Source: Candidatus Saelkia tenebricola
GTDB taxonomy: Bacteria > Omnitrophota > Gorgyraeia > Kaelpiales > Kaelpiaceae
Length of the DNA: 46,151 nt
Reading direction: 5' to 3'
Assembly: GCA_030765145.1 (NCBI GenBank)
Contig: JAVCDA010000051.1
Coordinates: 1-46,151, forward strand
The notes under the pieces were generated by a model, which saw only the letters and a program-made list of their open reading frames with translations, was not told the DNA's origin and made no database searches. Made by a program: the position numbers and the translations under genes. Positions 44,272 to 46,151 of the stretch are shown piece after piece. The stretch's first letter is position 1. Each line of letters opens with the position of its first letter.

Positions 44272-44361
44272 CCCCGCGCTTTCTTGCGAAAGCAAAGAAG
44301 GGGGGATAATTCGCGCAGATGATTTATGTTTGCTAATGCTCCATAAATCATGCGCTCATTA
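44272..44361 (+). repeat. Structured two-hairpin element, unit 2, abutting the aroC ribosome site
   Basis: CCCC (44272-44275), inner hairpin CTTTCTTGC-GAAA-GCAAAGAAG with a GNRA tetraloop (44279-44300), GGGG (44302-44305), linker ATAATTC, stem-loop 44313-44355 with arms GCGCA[GA]TGATTTATG and CATAAATCATGCGC (15 pairs, 2-nt bulge), then TCATTA, which runs straight into the aroC Shine-Dalgarno AGGAGGT. Arms differ from unit 1 by paired changes that keep the stems. Confidence 0.72.
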
Positions 44362-44373
44362 GGAGGTATGAAA

Positions 44374-45495
44374 ATGTTAAGATTTTTAACTGCAGGTGAA
44401 TCTCATGGTAAAGGGGTGGTTTCTATTTTAGAAGGTTATCCGGCAGGAGTTGGTGTTGATGTTAAAAAAATCAATTCTGAGCTCGCAAGACGTCAGGTTG
44501 GCTATGGTCGCGGTGGAAGAATGGGGATAGAGAAAGATAAGGTGGAAGTTTTATCCGGTTTAAAGAAAGGCCTAAGCTTCGGTGCACCAATTGCGATTTT
44601 TATAAAAAATAAAGATTTTTCAATAGATAAAATGCCTTCTATTGTGTCGCCTAGACCAGGTCATGCGGATTTAGCAGGAGGGATGAAGTATGGTTTGAAA
44701 GATTTTAGGCTTATTTTAGAGCGTGCCAGTGCAAGAGAAACAGTTGCTCGAGTTGCTATCGGAGCTTTATGCAAGCAGTTTTTGGATGAGTTTAAAGTTT
44801 CTATATTCAGCCATGTGACTCAGATAGGAAATGTTAAATTGAATAAAAAAAATATTTTAAGCAAAATTAAAAATTTAGCTGAAAACTCAAAATTGCGCTG
44901 TGCGGATAAAAAAACAGAGCTTGAGATGATTAAGCTGATAGATAAGGCAAAAAAAGAGAAAGATTCATTAGGTGGGGTGTTTGAAGTAATTGTTAGGAAT
45001 TTACCTGTAGGACTGGGAAGTTATGTTCAATGGGATAAGAGGCTGGATGGTTTGGTAGCTCAAGCCGTTCTTTCTATTCCTGCAGTTAAAGCGGTTGAAG
45101 TTGGAGACGGTATAAATAATGCATCACTTTTTGGCTCAAATGTGCAGGATGAGATATTTTATAAAAAAGGAAGCGGGTTTAACAGAAAGACTAACGCTGC
45201 AGGCGGGCTTGAAGGGGGAATTACGAATGGTGAGCCTTTAATTGTAAGAGGGTATATGAAGCCTATTGCAACATTGGCTAAGCCTTTATCTTCAGTTAAT
45301 GTAGCCAGTAAAAAAACAGCTAAGGCAACTAAAGAGCGGGCTGATATTTGTGCAGTTCCGGCAGCTGGGGTGATTGCAGAAAGCATGATTAGCTATACTT
45401 TAATGAACAGTTTTTTAGAGAAATTTGGCTCAGATAATATGAGTGAGATAAAAGATAATTTCAAAAATTATAAAGAAAAAATTAAAAAATTCTAA
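44374..45495 (+). CDS. aroC: Chorismate synthase
   Basis: Converts EPSP to chorismate with reduced FMN. 373 residues. The start MLRFLTAGESHGKG holds the first signature; RRQVGYGRGGRMGIEKDKVEVLSG, SPRPGHADLAGGMKYG and RASARETVARVA are conserved FMN/EPSP segments; the C-terminus has GGLEGGITNGEPL and RADICAVPAAGVIAE. I choose the ATG at 44374, 6 nt after AGGAGGT; the ATG at 44368 touches that site, and the one at 44350 lies inside the hairpin. The stop overlaps aroK by one base. Confidence 0.96.
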   Translation: MLRFLTAGESHGKGVVSILEGYPAGVGVDVKKINSELARRQVGYGRGGRMGIEKDKVEVLSGLKKGLSFGAPIAIFIKNKDFSIDKMPSIVSPRPGHADLAGGMKYGLKDFRLILERASARETVARVAIGALCKQFLDEFKVSIFSHVTQIGNVKLNKKNILSKIKNLAENSKLRCADKKTELEMIKLIDKAKKEKDSLGGVFEVIVRNLPVGLGSYVQWDKRLDGLVAQAVLSIPAVKAVEVGDGINNASLFGSNVQDEIFYKKGSGFNRKTNAAGGLEGGITNGEPLIVRGYMKPIATLAKPLSSVNVASKKTAKATKERADICAVPAAGVIAESMISYTLMNSFLEKFGSDNMSEIKDNFKNYKEKIKKF

Positions 45496-45995
45496 TGAAT
45501 ATAGTTTTAGTTGGATTTATGGGTACTGGAAAAACCTGTATTTCAAAGGAACTCACTAAACTTTGCGAAATGAGGTACATATCAACTGATGAAATGATAG
45601 AGCAGAAAGAGGGTAGGAGTATAAATGATATTTTCAAAGAAAAGGATGAGAGGTATTTTAGGGATGTTGAAAGGAGTGTTGTTAAAGAAGTTTCAAATTT
45701 AGATGGGGTTGTAATTGATGCCGGCGGTGGTGTTATGATAGACGAAGAGAACGTTAAGGTTTTAAAAAGTAATGGTATAATTTTCTGCTTACAGTCAGAT
45801 CCGAGTGTTATTCTTGAAAGGATGAAAGATGAAAAGAACAGGCCCCTTTTAAATGTTGATGATAAGTTAGCTAAGATTAAAGAACTGCTTAGTAAAAGAG
45901 CTTCCTATTATGAAAGAGCTGATCATTTTATTGATACAACAGATTTTAATGTTGAAAGAATTACAAAACAGATAATAGGTATCTTCAAATCTTAA
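45495..45995 (+). CDS. aroK: Shikimate kinase
   Basis: Phosphorylates shikimate with ATP. 166 residues. Walker A loop GFMGTGKTCISKEL, shikimate-binding Asp in STDEMIE and Arg in DERYFRDVE, DAGGGVM glycine cluster, and lid Arg in KNRPLL. Start ATG shares one base with the aroC stop. With aroE and aroC, three shikimate-pathway enzymes lie within 3.6 kb, interrupted only by pilD. Confidence 0.95.
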   Translation: MNIVLVGFMGTGKTCISKELTKLCEMRYISTDEMIEQKEGRSINDIFKEKDERYFRDVERSVVKEVSNLDGVVIDAGGGVMIDEENVKVLKSNGIIFCLQSDPSVILERMKDEKNRPLLNVDDKLAKIKELLSKRASYYERADHFIDTTDFNVERITKQIIGIFKS

Positions 45996-45997
45996 TT

Positions 45998-46151
45998 GTG
46001 AAAAAAATCTTTTTTATCTTGCCGATTTTCCTCATTGTTTATGGCGGGGTGAAATTTAAAATTTCTTCAGCAGAAAAAGAGACGAAATTAATTTGTCTTT
46101 ATGATGAGACAACTTCAGCTGTATCTAAGGGGGAAATAACTAAACTATTAA
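45998..46151 (+). CDS. Start of an exported protein (3' end outside window)
   Basis: A GTG two nt after the aroK stop opens a frame that runs to the edge. It begins MKKIFFILPIFLIVYGGVKF, a basic start followed by a hydrophobic stretch typical of a signal peptide, then SAEKETKLICLYDETTSAVSKGEI. About 51 residues are visible, too few to name a family. The ribosome site is weak, so expression may depend on coupling to aroK. Confidence 0.55.
   Translation, partial: MKKIFFILPIFLIVYGGVKFKISSAEKETKLICLYDETTSAVSKGEITKLL

Overview
This 46 kb window is AT-rich, densely coded DNA from a bacterium with an outer membrane: lpxA, several lipobox lipoproteins, a periplasmic-type L,D-transpeptidase and a prepilin peptidase are present. 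An electron-bifurcating-type transhydrogenase, Fe-S proteins and an Rrf2 regulator point to an anaerobe or microaerophile. Gene content and style recall uncultivated lineages such as Omnitrophota, but this is an inference, not something proved by a marker gene. I see no CRISPR array, prophage, transposase or replication origin. One tRNA gene is present.

Layout. (1) 1-5.7 kb: a + strand operon of lysC (3' end), cimA, valS and nadC. (2) 5.7-7.9 kb: a minus-strand cassette of a DUF5989-type micro-membrane protein, an SxtJ-like protein and a NodU-type carbamoyltransferase. (3) 7.9-19.0 kb: redox and nitrogen genes: a three-subunit Stn-type transhydrogenase (stnABC), NADP glutamate dehydrogenase, purL, then glnA with a GAF-ANTAR RNA-binding regulator and a secreted trypsin-like protease. 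(4) 19.0-21.2 kb: a palindromic operator, a small Cys-containing lipoprotein, a 25-residue peptide, an Rrf2 regulator, a 329-nt structured non-coding stretch, a flavin-reductase-like protein and a NapH-like Fe-S membrane protein. (5) 21.2-31.5 kb: transporters and envelope genes (MATE, BI-1, LysE, MscS, PilZ, lipoproteins, thioesterase, hydrolase), a GMP synthase ATPase subunit, tRNA-Ser(CGA) and a secreted GNAT-like protein. (6) 31.7-38 kb: a Na/Pi cotransporter, two tandem paralogous secreted proteins resembling the DUF7305 (pilus-associated) type behind a near-perfect sigma-54 promoter, and a PfkB kinase. (7) 38-46 kb: L,D-transpeptidase, accA, lpxA, leuA, aroE, prepilin peptidase, aroC, aroK and the start of a secreted protein.

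How the parts fit. stnABC would interconvert NADH, reduced ferredoxin and NADPH. NADPH then feeds GdhA, and GlnA assimilates ammonia. The ANTAR protein overlapping glnA implies RNA-level control of nitrogen genes. cimA and leuA supply branched-chain amino acids, and aroE/aroC/aroK supply aromatic ones.

Most notable non-coding signals: a two-copy structured element just upstream of aroC whose two stem-loops show compensatory base changes; tandem hairpins in front of glnA beside an ANTAR gene; a 27-bp palindrome over the promoter of the Rrf2 locus; and at least five genes whose -10 box lies 6-8 nt from the start codon without a Shine-Dalgarno, which suggests leaderless mRNAs.
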